From contig NZ_JACRYT010000010.1 in assembly GCF_014333425.1 (NCBI RefSeq), positions 1-64,000 on the forward strand: a DNA stretch of 64,000 nucleotides, written 5' to 3'. Below are positions 19,220 through 26,583 of this stretch, one piece after another. Within the stretch, counting starts at the first letter, position 1; each line of letters begins with the position of its first letter. The notes beneath the pieces were generated by a model that saw only the letters and a program-made list of their open reading frames with translations, ran no database searches and was not told the DNA's origin. The translations under genes and the position numbers were made by a program. This stretch comes from Zhenpiania hominis. GTDB taxonomy: Bacteria; Bacillota; Clostridia; Peptostreptococcales; Anaerovoracaceae.

Positions 19220-19836
19220 TTTACCGCCTCCCCCAGTTTGTTCATCATATCGCTGATAATCTCGTTCTGGAATTTAAAGCTGGATTTATTGGCGATAAAC
19301 CGGGCGCTGATGTCTTTAAACTCCTCAATCACTTCCAGGTTATTGGCTTTCAGCGTGTTTCCCGTTTCCACAATATCCACGATCACGTCGGACAGGCCCA
19401 GAATCGGCGCCAGCTCAATGCTGCCGTTGAGTTTAATAATCTCAATGTCCCGATTTTTTTCCGAGTAGAATTTTTTAGCGATATTGACATATTTGGTGGC
19501 GATCCGCAAGGTCCGATCCGGATCTTCCACATAGCCTTTCGGCGCGGCTACCGCCATCCGGCATTTTCCGATATTCAGATCCAGCAGTTCATATACGTCC
19601 GGCCCGGATTCCAGAAGGATATCCTTTCCTACAATTCCCACATCCGCCGCGTGGTGCTCCACATAAATCGCCACGTCGCTGGGCTTTACCAATAGATAGC
19701 GGACACCTTTTTCCGGGCTTTCCAGAACCAGCTCCCGGTTCTTATCCTCATAAGCCGGACAGTCGTATCCCGCGTCCCGCAGCATAGAGTATACCTGATC
19801 GCCCAGACGCCCTTTGGGCAGCGCAATATTTAACAT
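19216..19836 (-). CDS. hisG: ATP phosphoribosyltransferase, short form HisG
   Basis: 206 residues from the ATG at 19836 (MLNIALPKGRLGDQV), which has an excellent AGGAGG upstream; the longer open frame is the overlapping end of hisZ. The length is that of the short HisG form, which lacks the C-terminal regulatory domain and needs HisZ. It has the PRPP-binding segment DVIVDIVETGNTLKAN. It catalyses the first committed step of histidine synthesis. The gene overlaps hisZ by seven bases and hisC by four. Confidence 0.95.
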   Translation of the reverse strand: MLNIALPKGRLGDQVYSMLRDAGYDCPAYEDKNRELVLESPEKGVRYLLVKPSDVAIYVEHHAADVGIVGKDILLESGPDVYELLDLNIGKCRMAVAAPKGYVEDPDRTLRIATKYVNIAKKFYSEKNRDIEIIKLNGSIELAPILGLSDVIVDIVETGNTLKANNLEVIEEFKDISARFIANKSSFKFQNEIISDMMNKLGEAVK

Positions 19837-20957
19837 GTCGGTTCCTCCTTTCTCAGGGTTCCGTTTTCCAGTACATAGATATCCCGCGCCCGGACGTTCT
19901 TTGGCCGGGCCTTTTCCGCGCGCACGCTCAGTCCCTCTTCCTGCAGGCCCCTGACTGCCTTTGCCACAGAAACGATCGGTTCGCCGCATCGATACAGGAC
20001 AAGCGCGTCGATATCATATTCTTCCTTTTCCTGCACAATGCGATTGACTTCATTCAGATAAAGCGCGAAGCCGATAGCTTCCGCCTTTTTCCCCAGGCGC
20101 GCCGCCGCCTGATCGTACTGGCCTCCCGCCAGAATACAGCTCCCCAGTTCTTTCACATAGCCCTTGAAAATGATCCCGTTATAATAGTCGATATCATTGA
20201 CAATGGAAAGATCAAACTGGATCTTTTCGCCAATCCCCATCTCGCTTAAAGCGCTGTATATGGCTTCCAGCTCCGCGAGAGCCTTTTCCATGGCGCTGCT
20301 GAAGCAGATTTCTTTCGCGTTTTTAATGGTTTCCTCCGCGTTGCCGTAAAGATATGGCAGTTTGCACAGGCTTTCTGTCTGCAGTTTGGAAAGTTCCGCC
20401 TCTTCTGCCGCTTTTCTAAGACCGTCCGCGTTTTTATTTCGGATCAGCCCCAGCAGCCGGAGTTTGGTGTGTTCTGCCACCTGAAAGCTTTTCAGCAGTT
20501 CAACGACAAATCCCATGTGGGAAAGTTCCAGGATATAGTCCCCGCTGATGGCGTTCAGGCTTTCCGCCGCCAGAGAAATCACCTCCACAATACAGTATGG
20601 CTCCACTCTGCCGATACACTCCAGCCCCATCTGGCTGATTTCTTTAAAGGTATGGCTTTCCCGGCTCTCCCGGTAAACATTTTCCAGATAATACAGCTTT
20701 TCATTACTTTCGGAAGTGGCGTTGGTATTTTTGATGATACTCAGGGTCACGTCGGGCTTGAGGGCAAGGAGCCTTCCATCCAGATCCGTAAACGTGATCA
20801 CCTTGTCGCTTCCGAGAAAGTCTTTGTTTTCCGCGTACAAGCTGTATTCTTCAAATTTACCCATTTTATATTTTTTATAGCCGTACTGCTCATAGAGACC
20901 TCTGAGCTGCAGACATGCTTTTTCATCGGGCTTCAATTTCGCCTTTTTATATTTCAT
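19830..20957 (-). CDS. hisZ: ATP phosphoribosyltransferase regulatory subunit HisZ
   Basis: 375 residues from the ATG at 20957 (MKYKKAKLKPDEKACL); a start 14 codons upstream is possible. HisZ is a catalytically dead relative of histidyl-tRNA synthetase and forms an octamer with short HisG, conferring histidine feedback. Visible are the class II synthetase-like segments TFTDLDGRLLALKPDVTLSI and YNGIIFKGYVKELGSCILAGGQYD. The histidine motifs diverge from HisRS, and pairing with short hisG makes HisZ the right call. It is the first gene of the operon. Confidence 0.9.
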   Translation of the reverse strand: MKYKKAKLKPDEKACLQLRGLYEQYGYKKYKMGKFEEYSLYAENKDFLGSDKVITFTDLDGRLLALKPDVTLSIIKNTNATSESNEKLYYLENVYRESRESHTFKEISQMGLECIGRVEPYCIVEVISLAAESLNAISGDYILELSHMGFVVELLKSFQVAEHTKLRLLGLIRNKNADGLRKAAEEAELSKLQTESLCKLPYLYGNAEETIKNAKEICFSSAMEKALAELEAIYSALSEMGIGEKIQFDLSIVNDIDYYNGIIFKGYVKELGSCILAGGQYDQAAARLGKKAEAIGFALYLNEVNRIVQEKEEYDIDALVLYRCGEPIVSVAKAVRGLQEEGLSVRAEKARPKNVRARDIYVLENGTLRKEEPTC

Positions 20958-21040
20958 AAGCCGAGTCAATCCTTTCTTTATACTTATAATATGTAACATG
21001 TCAACCGCTTTATCGAATTAAAGCATTAACTTATGCAAGT

Positions 21041-21068
21041 ATTATAACATACTTTCGAAAATTGTCTA
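21041..21068 (-). promoter_or_regulatory. Probable promoter of the his operon
   Basis: On the minus strand TAGACA (21063-21068) and TATAAT (21041-21046) are 16 bases apart, 84 bases upstream of the hisZ ATG. The short leader has no room for a T-box, and I see no histidine-rich leader peptide. Confidence 0.5.
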
Positions 21069-21147
21069 TGGTTTTTCGAAAATTTCTTGCCAAAATCAAG
21101 CCGCGTATCACTTCCATGATCCTTTCGATTACAGGAGATTCTTCCCT

Positions 21148-21280
21148 TTGTATCCAGTCCATCTCCGGAAGGCATGAGGGATACAAAACTTTCCCGTTTG
21201 CGGGCTTAGAGTTTGAAAAAATCCCTGATTTTATCCGATTCTCAAAATTTCGAAGCCCGAAGCCCACAACTTTTGTATCC
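21148..21280. repeat. Dispersed palindromic intergenic element, copy A
   Basis: The element is bounded by TTGTATCC (21148-21155) and AACTTTTGTATCC (21268-21280), with GGATACAAAACTTT at 21179-21192. The last two are inverted relative to each other. A second copy of nearly equal length with the same landmarks and the same GTTTGCGGG downstream of the internal motif lies at 31336-31469. A minus-strand open frame covers this copy, but the other copy is full of stops, so I treat it as a non-coding repeat. It sits between the divergent his and marR promoters. Confidence 0.6.
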
Positions 21281-21378
21281 ACCCGGTCAAATTAAGCGCT
21301 GCTGGCTACAACGACGCCTGTCTTTCTGCGTATTTTTTCGATAAAGCAAATCTATCTCTGAAACTAAAAATAGTTTCC

Positions 21379-21427
21379 TTGACAACCATTTTCTTGTGTG
21401 GTAATATAGTTGCCGATTCAACTATAT
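21379..21427 (+). promoter_or_regulatory. MarR gene promoter with palindromic operator
   Basis: Consensus TTGACA (21379-21384), 17-base spacer, TAATAT (21402-21407). A perfect 9-bp palindrome, ATATAGTTG (21404-21412) and CAACTATAT (21419-21427) with six bases between, overlaps the -10 and the expected start point. This is the classic position and size of a MarR-family operator, so autorepression of marR and the two ABC genes is likely. Confidence 0.75.
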
Positions 21428-21448
21428 GTACGGATACAGGAGGAAACC

Positions 21449-21988
21449 ATGCGTCATCACATTTATATGAAATACTTCTCCATTATACACCGGTTCAGTA
21501 TCATTTTCCATATTCGGAAACTCAAGGCATTTCATCTGTCCGGGCATCAGATGGGATATATTTCATGTATTTGCAATCATCCAGGAACGTCTCAGGAGCA
21601 GATGGCCTCTTATCTTGGTCTCAACAAAGGGGCTGTCGCCAAGGGAATCCGCCCGCTTCTGAAAGAAGGATATATCCGGCGGGTTCAAAACGAAAAGGAC
21701 AGACGGGCTTACCGCCTCTATCCTACCGAAAAGTCCCGGGAGCTTTACGCGGCCGCGGAGGCTGCGTCGGAAGAATTTTTTCAGATTCTGACCAAGGGGA
21801 TGTCGGCAGAGGAAAGTGAAATCTTTCAAAGCCTTTTATCCCGGGCGTGTGATAATGTGGTGGAAGCCGCAGGTGAAGACCGCCGGAAACTGACCCATCC
21901 GGGTCACGGCGCCGGGGAATGCGGCTGTTCTCATCCTGCGGATGTACAGGAATTCGTTGATTCTATGACTCAGAAGGGGGAAATTTGA
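21449..21988 (+). CDS. MarR-family transcriptional regulator
   Basis: 179 residues from the ATG at 21449 with AGGAGG upstream. The centre is a winged helix typical of MarR: GTSQEQMASYLGLNKGAVAKGIRPL is the helix-turn-helix and VQNEKDRRAYRLYPTEKS the wing. The C-terminal tail is unusual: HPGHGAGECGCSHP, rich in His and Cys, which might bind a metal or sense redox state. The stop is five bases before the first ABC gene. It probably represses its own operon through the palindrome over its promoter and releases when the exporter substrate or a stress signal is present. Confidence 0.9.
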   Translation: MRHHIYMKYFSIIHRFSIIFHIRKLKAFHLSGHQMGYISCICNHPGTSQEQMASYLGLNKGAVAKGIRPLLKEGYIRRVQNEKDRRAYRLYPTEKSRELYAAAEAASEEFFQILTKGMSAEESEIFQSLLSRACDNVVEAAGEDRRKLTHPGHGAGECGCSHPADVQEFVDSMTQKGEI

Positions 21989-21992
21989 TCTT

Positions 21993-23735
21993 ATGAAAGA
22001 AATGCTGAAGTATTACAAACCCTATATCCCGATCATTTTGCTCATTATCGCCGCCCTATTCGGACAGGCGATGTGCGAACTGGCGCTTCCCGGCTACATG
22101 TCGGATATCATCAATTTCGGGATTATAAAAAGCGATATGTCTTACATCTATAAGACCGGGGCAATCATGCTGCTGGTAGCGCTGGCAGTTGTAATCTGCA
22201 CCGGACTCGCGGGGCTTTTTTCCGCGCGGGTGGCGGCCAAGTCCTCCAGAGACATTCGCAGCGCGCTGTTTCGCCGTGTAACCGCCTTTTCCGCCGCGGA
22301 ACTGGAACGGTTTTCCACGGCATCTCTGATCACCCGCTCCACCAACGATGTACAGATGGTACAGCAGTCTACGGTTATGATTCTGCGGCTTGCCTGTTTC
22401 GCTCCGATCATGGGAATCGGAGCGGTCATCAAGGCCCTGCGGACCAGCGTTCCGCTTTCCTGGACCATTGCTCTGGCCGTACTGGCGATCCTGCTGATTA
22501 TGGCGCTGGCCTTTTTCCTGGTAATGCCCAAATTTAAGGTGCTCCAGTCAAAACTGGACCGGATCAATCTGATTATGGGCGAGCGGCTTTCAGGCCTTCT
22601 GGTGGTCCGCGCTTTTACCATGGAGCCTTATGAGGAAGATCGTTTTGATGAAGCGAATCTGGAGCTGAAGAAGATCAACATCTTTGTCAACCGGGCTATG
22701 TCCTTTCTCATGCCCGCTCTCATGCTGGTGATGAATCTTTCCAGCATCCTCATCGTATGGGTCGGCTCCAAGCTGATCGACGCCCAGAATCTGCTGGTAG
22801 GGGATATGCTGGCATTCATGCAGTACGCCATGCAGATTATTATTTCCTTCCTCTTTATTACCATGATGTTTATTATGATTCCAAGAGCCGTTGTCTCCGG
22901 CCAGAGAATCGGCGCGGTGCTGAAAGTAGAACCGAGCATCAACGACGCCCCGGACTGTGTGGAAGCCGATAGTCCCGCGGGAAAGATCGAATTCCGCGAT
23001 GTATCCTTCGCCTATCCGGACGCGGAGGAAAAGACGCTCTCCCACATCAGCTTTACCGCCAATCCCGGAGAGACTACGGCAATTATCGGCGGTACCGGAA
23101 GCGGAAAAAGCTCTCTGATCAGCCTGATTCCGCGTTTTTATGATGTAACCGAGGGAGAAATTCTCCTGGACGGAACGGATATCCGCAGGATTTCGCAAAA
23201 AAGTCTGCGCCAGGCGATCGGCTACGTCCCTCAGAAAGGGATGCTGTTTTCCGGCACCATCGCCTCCAACCTCAGGTACGCGAAAGAGGACGCTTCCTCC
23301 GCGGAGATGCGGGACGCGGCGGAAATCGCCCAGGCTATGGATTTCATCCGGGAAAAACCAGAAGGTTTTGAAGAACCGGTGGCGCAGGGCGGAACTACCG
23401 TTTCCGGCGGCCAGAAGCAGAGACTTTCCATTGCGCGGGCATTATTAAAGAATCCGAAGATTTATCTCTTTGACGACAGCTTTTCCGCGCTGGATTTCAA
23501 AACAGACGCCGCGCTGCGAAAGGCTCTGAAAGAAAAGGTAGGAAACAGTACCTTTATTATCGTCGCCCAGAGGATCAATACGATTATGGACGCGGATAAA
23601 ATTATTGTACTGGATGAAGGACAGATCGCCGGTATCGGCACCCATTCCCAGCTTTTGAAGGAATGCAGCGTATACCGGGAAATTGCTTCTTCTCAGCTCA
23701 GCGAAGAAGAACTTGGTAAAGGAGGGTTGGCATAA
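21993..23735 (+). CDS. ABC exporter half-transporter with a degenerate Walker B
   Basis: 580 residues: an N-terminal six-helix type I exporter domain (about 1-310) and a C-terminal ATPase. Walker A is GGTGSGKSS, the signature VSGGQKQRLSIARAL, and Walker B reads IYLFDDSFSALD, with Asp where the catalytic Glu normally stands. This degenerate site is typical of one partner of heterodimeric exporters such as BmrCD or LmrCD. The partner gene follows with no gap. Substrate unknown; multidrug or lipid-like compounds are usual for this class with a MarR regulator. Confidence 0.9.
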   Translation: MKEMLKYYKPYIPIILLIIAALFGQAMCELALPGYMSDIINFGIIKSDMSYIYKTGAIMLLVALAVVICTGLAGLFSARVAAKSSRDIRSALFRRVTAFSAAELERFSTASLITRSTNDVQMVQQSTVMILRLACFAPIMGIGAVIKALRTSVPLSWTIALAVLAILLIMALAFFLVMPKFKVLQSKLDRINLIMGERLSGLLVVRAFTMEPYEEDRFDEANLELKKINIFVNRAMSFLMPALMLVMNLSSILIVWVGSKLIDAQNLLVGDMLAFMQYAMQIIISFLFITMMFIMIPRAVVSGQRIGAVLKVEPSINDAPDCVEADSPAGKIEFRDVSFAYPDAEEKTLSHISFTANPGETTAIIGGTGSGKSSLISLIPRFYDVTEGEILLDGTDIRRISQKSLRQAIGYVPQKGMLFSGTIASNLRYAKEDASSAEMRDAAEIAQAMDFIREKPEGFEEPVAQGGTTVSGGQKQRLSIARALLKNPKIYLFDDSFSALDFKTDAALRKALKEKVGNSTFIIVAQRINTIMDADKIIVLDEGQIAGIGTHSQLLKECSVYREIASSQLSEEELGKGGLA

Positions 23736-25577
23736 ATGGCAGACAAAGGAACACGGCAAAAAAGAAGAAGAGGGCCGGCAGGGGGTCCTCACGGCATGAT
23801 GCCCGGAGAAAAAGCCAAGGATTTCGGCGGTACCATGAAAACATTGATCTCTTATCTGCGGCCCCATGGAATCGCGGTAAGCGTGGTCTTTCTTTTCGCC
23901 ATCGCAAGTACGGTCTTTTCCATTGTGTCGCCGACTATTTTAGGCGACGCCACGGATGAAGTGGTAAAAGGGCTCATGTCTCCGGCAGGAATTGATTTCA
24001 GCGCGCTTCTGGATATTCTGATTCTGCTTATCGTCCTCTACGCTCTGAGTTTTCTTTTTTCCACAATTCAGGGGTATATTATGGCGGGCGTTTCCCAGAA
24101 AGTAACATATGAGCTGCGCCGCGCCATGTCCGAGAAAATGGATCGGCTGCCGCTGAAATATTTTGACAGCAAGACCCACGGTGAAATTCAGAGCCGCGTG
24201 GTAAATGACATTGAAACCGTCAACCAGACCCTTTCTCAGAGTCTGACCCAGATCATCACCAGTATTACCATGATCATCGGAATTCTTGTTATGATGATCC
24301 GTATCAATCTTCTGATGACGGTCACAGCGCTGATTGTGCTGCCTTTGTCCATGCTGGTTATCCGCCTGATTATCGGAAAGACCCAGCGCCACTTCAAGGC
24401 TCAGCAAAAGTATCTGGGCGAAGTCAACAGCCATGTGGAAGAAATGTATACGGGACATACGATTGTCAAAGCCTTTAACCGGGAGGAAGCCTCGGAGGAG
24501 GTGTTTGACGAGTACAACGAAAAGCTCTATGAATCCGCGTGGAAATCCCAGTTTCTTTCCGGCCTGATGATGCCGCTGACAAACTTCATCGGAAATCTGG
24601 CGTATGTGGCGGTCTGCATTCTGGGCGGACACCTGGCGCTGAACGGAAGCATCACCATCGGAAATATCCAGGCCTTTATCCAATATGTCCGCTCCTTTAA
24701 CCAGCCGGTTTCCCAGGTGGCTAACGTGGCAAACCTGCTCCAGTCCACCGCGGCGGCCGCGGAACGGGTTTTCGAACTTTTGGATGAGGAAGAGGAGGTC
24801 TCGGATCAAAAGGCAGACGGAACTCCGGCGCTCAGCCGGGAAAATCTTCGCGGCTCTGTGGGCTTTGAGCATGTCGGCTTTGGCTATGAGGAAGAACTGA
24901 TTATCAAAGACTTTAACTTCCAGGTTCAGCCCGGTCAGCGGGTAGCGATTGTCGGGCCTACCGGCGCGGGAAAAACCACGATTGTAAAGCTGCTGCTCCG
25001 CTTTTACGAACTCAACCAGGGACGGATTACCGTGGACGGAAACGACATCCGCGATTATTCCCGAAAGGAGCTGCGCGGCATGTTCGGTATGGTGCTGCAG
25101 GATACCTGGCTCTTTAACGGAACTGTCCGGGATAATATTCGCTACGGCAAAATGGACGCTACCGACGAGGAAGTTGTGGAAGCCGCCAAAGCCGCCCATA
25201 TTCACCACTTTATCATGACCCAGCCCAAAGGCTATGATATGGAAATCAGCGAGGAAGCGGACAACATTTCCCAGGGCCAGAAACAGCTCCTGACCATTGC
25301 CCGCGCCATTCTCGCCGACACACCGATTATGATTCTGGATGAAGCGACCAGCTCCGTAGACACGCGGACGGAAGCGCTGATCCAGCAGGCCATGGCCAAT
25401 CTGATGAAGGATCGGACCAGCTTCATCATTGCCCATCGTCTTTCTACGATTCGGGACGCGGACTGGATTCTGGTCATGAATCACGGAGATATTATCGAGC
25501 AGGGAACACACCGGCAGCTGCTTGAAGAAAACGGGTTTTACGCGAACCTGTACAACAGCCAGTTCGCGGAAGACTAG
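23736..25577 (+). CDS. ABC exporter half-transporter, catalytic partner
   Basis: 613 residues. A basic, Gly-rich N-terminal extension of about 30 residues (KRRRGPAGGPHG) precedes the exporter membrane domain. The ATPase has Walker A GPTGAGKTT, a signature changed to ISQGQKQLLTIARAI instead of LSGGQ, and an intact Walker B IMILDEATSSVD with catalytic Glu. The complementary defects in the two proteins (Asp in one Walker B, Gln in the other signature) point to a heterodimer with one active ATP site. The ATG directly abuts the upstream stop, with GGAGGG before it. Confidence 0.92.
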   Translation: MADKGTRQKRRRGPAGGPHGMMPGEKAKDFGGTMKTLISYLRPHGIAVSVVFLFAIASTVFSIVSPTILGDATDEVVKGLMSPAGIDFSALLDILILLIVLYALSFLFSTIQGYIMAGVSQKVTYELRRAMSEKMDRLPLKYFDSKTHGEIQSRVVNDIETVNQTLSQSLTQIITSITMIIGILVMMIRINLLMTVTALIVLPLSMLVIRLIIGKTQRHFKAQQKYLGEVNSHVEEMYTGHTIVKAFNREEASEEVFDEYNEKLYESAWKSQFLSGLMMPLTNFIGNLAYVAVCILGGHLALNGSITIGNIQAFIQYVRSFNQPVSQVANVANLLQSTAAAAERVFELLDEEEEVSDQKADGTPALSRENLRGSVGFEHVGFGYEEELIIKDFNFQVQPGQRVAIVGPTGAGKTTIVKLLLRFYELNQGRITVDGNDIRDYSRKELRGMFGMVLQDTWLFNGTVRDNIRYGKMDATDEEVVEAAKAAHIHHFIMTQPKGYDMEISEEADNISQGQKQLLTIARAILADTPIMILDEATSSVDTRTEALIQQAMANLMKDRTSFIIAHRLSTIRDADWILVMNHGDIIEQGTHRQLLEENGFYANLYNSQFAED

Positions 25578-25669
25578 GGTCTGAGAAATTTCCCCGCTGT
25601 CCGACCGGAGCAGGGTGTAGGTAGCGAGGCACAGCGTCCAGCCCCACCATGCGTCCATCCCCACCATGG

Positions 25670-25762
25670 CGCGAACAAAACGCCTAAGAAGGTCCATCGG
25701 GTGCGGGAAGCGCCAACAAAAGCCTGTAGAAACTTCCCCCTAGTGCGGACAGCGCCAACAAA
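25670..25762 (+). repeat. Three-copy intergenic motif array A, 41-42 bp period
   Basis: CGCGAACAAA at 25670-25679, CGCCAACAAA at 25711-25720 and again at 25753-25762, spaced 41 and 42 bases. The last two are preceded nine bases earlier by TGCGG. The same motif occurs three times at 41-base spacing at 54241-54332. No gene covers the array. The rest of 25578-26148 holds a small minus-strand frame, a hairpin and a promoter, listed separately. Confidence 0.6.
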
Positions 25763-25869
25763 TGCATAGATGAAAGAAGAGAAGCGCGTTTATCTGCTCG
25801 CTCTTCCTATTATCCGCACTCATCCATTTAACAATCCGCAAAATGTTCGCGCAGGCGCAGGCGCTGTTC

Positions 25870-26034
25870 CTACTGGCCAAACACATATAAATGAAATGCT
25901 TTCTGCTTTCCATTATGAGAGAGCAGTCCGGAAACCGGCTTGCCGGTTTCCTCTTTTTTCAACGTTTTTTCTGTCCGTAAATTTCCGACCTTATAGGGAA
26001 GTCCGTATTTGTCCAGTTTATATGTATTGAGCAT
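25870..26034 (-). CDS. Possible small basic protein, 54 residues
   Basis: An ATG at 26034 preceded by AAAGGAGAAAACG opens a 54-codon frame ending in TAG at 25870-25872. The protein starts MLNTYKLDKYGLPYKVG and ends HLYVFGQ; it is Lys-rich with no membrane segment. The ribosome-binding site is strong and correctly spaced, which is the main support. Against it, the frame crosses a strong GC hairpin at 25930-25959. I do not recognise the sequence. It may be a real small protein or a gene remnant. Confidence 0.4.
   Translation of the reverse strand: MLNTYKLDKYGLPYKVGNLRTEKTLKKEETGKPVSGLLSHNGKQKAFHLYVFGQ
25930..25959 (+). terminator. Strong GC hairpin followed by T run
   Basis: GGAAACCGGC (25930-25939) and GCCGGTTTCC (25942-25951) pair perfectly around a two-base loop and are followed by TCTTTTTT on the plus strand. 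This is a good intrinsic terminator for transcripts from the ABC operon, giving a 3' region of about 370 bases that includes the motif array. Confidence 0.6.
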
Positions 26035-26124
26035 CGTTTTCTCCTTTCTGCTATCCCGATTCTGGACTGAATTCCGAAGATTTATTCACAAATTCTCCCC
26101 TCGACCATCTTTGTCCGAATATGC

Positions 26125-26130
26125 TATACT
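26125..26130 (+). promoter_or_regulatory. Probable -10 of the GNAT gene
   Basis: TATACT lies 18 bases upstream of the GNAT start codon; the best -35 candidate is TCGACC at 26101-26106 with an 18-base spacer. The leader would be very short. Weak support. Confidence 0.35.
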
Positions 26131-26148
26131 GATTCCAGGAGGTGAAAA

Positions 26149-26583
26149 ATGCTTATTTACAATTCTCAAATTTCCGTAAAAGAATACAATCGTATCCGTC
26201 TTGCCGTAGGCTGGAAAGAGCTGGATGAGGAACAGGCCCGGATTGGTCTTGAGAATTCCGCCTATCTGACAGTAGCCTGGGATGACAGCGAAAGCCGTGG
26301 AGAAACAAAGCCTGTCGGCATGGCCCGGGTTATCAGCGACGGCGGATATATGGCGCTGATTGTCGATGTCATGGTGCTTCCTGAATACCAGGGGAAGGGC
26401 GTCGGCCGCCGGCTGATGGAAAATATTACAGAATGGCTGAATCAGCTTACAAAAGACGGGAGATGCGTCATGGTAAACCTGATGGCAACTCCCGGTAATG
26501 AATCTTTTTATGAAAAATTTGGTTTTGTGGCACGCCCCAACGATCACATGGGTGCCGGAATGGTGCGATGGATTAACGATTAG
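26149..26583 (+). CDS. GNAT-family N-acetyltransferase
   Basis: 144 residues, normal for a single GNAT domain. The acetyl-CoA binding motif is VMVLPEYQGKGVGRRLME, followed by MVNLMATPGNESFYEKFGF, typical of small GNATs. The substrate cannot be told. The ATG has AGGAGG eight bases upstream. The gene converges on the AlbA-domain gene and their stop codons overlap over 26580-26583, so the two ends share sequence. Confidence 0.88.
   Translation: MLIYNSQISVKEYNRIRLAVGWKELDEEQARIGLENSAYLTVAWDDSESRGETKPVGMARVISDGGYMALIVDVMVLPEYQGKGVGRRLMENITEWLNQLTKDGRCVMVNLMATPGNESFYEKFGFVARPNDHMGAGMVRWIND

Noticed and set aside
20958..21040. T-box or histidine leader peptide before the his operon
   Set aside because: The leader after the likely promoter is under 90 bases, with no T-box core and no run of His codons.
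21031..21282. Minus-strand open frame MDTKVVGFGLRNF...
   Set aside because: It coincides with the dispersed repeat; the other copy keeps only the first few residues before stops, and there is no convincing ribosome-binding site.
25670..25762. Motif array as an integron attC array or CRISPR
   Set aside because: The units lack the attC core sites and any cassette genes, and only a 10-base motif, not a full repeat, is conserved.
25770..26030. Plus-strand open frame in the gap after the ABC exporter
   Set aside because: It runs through a strong terminator and part of the motif array, with no ribosome-binding site and no similarity that I recognise.
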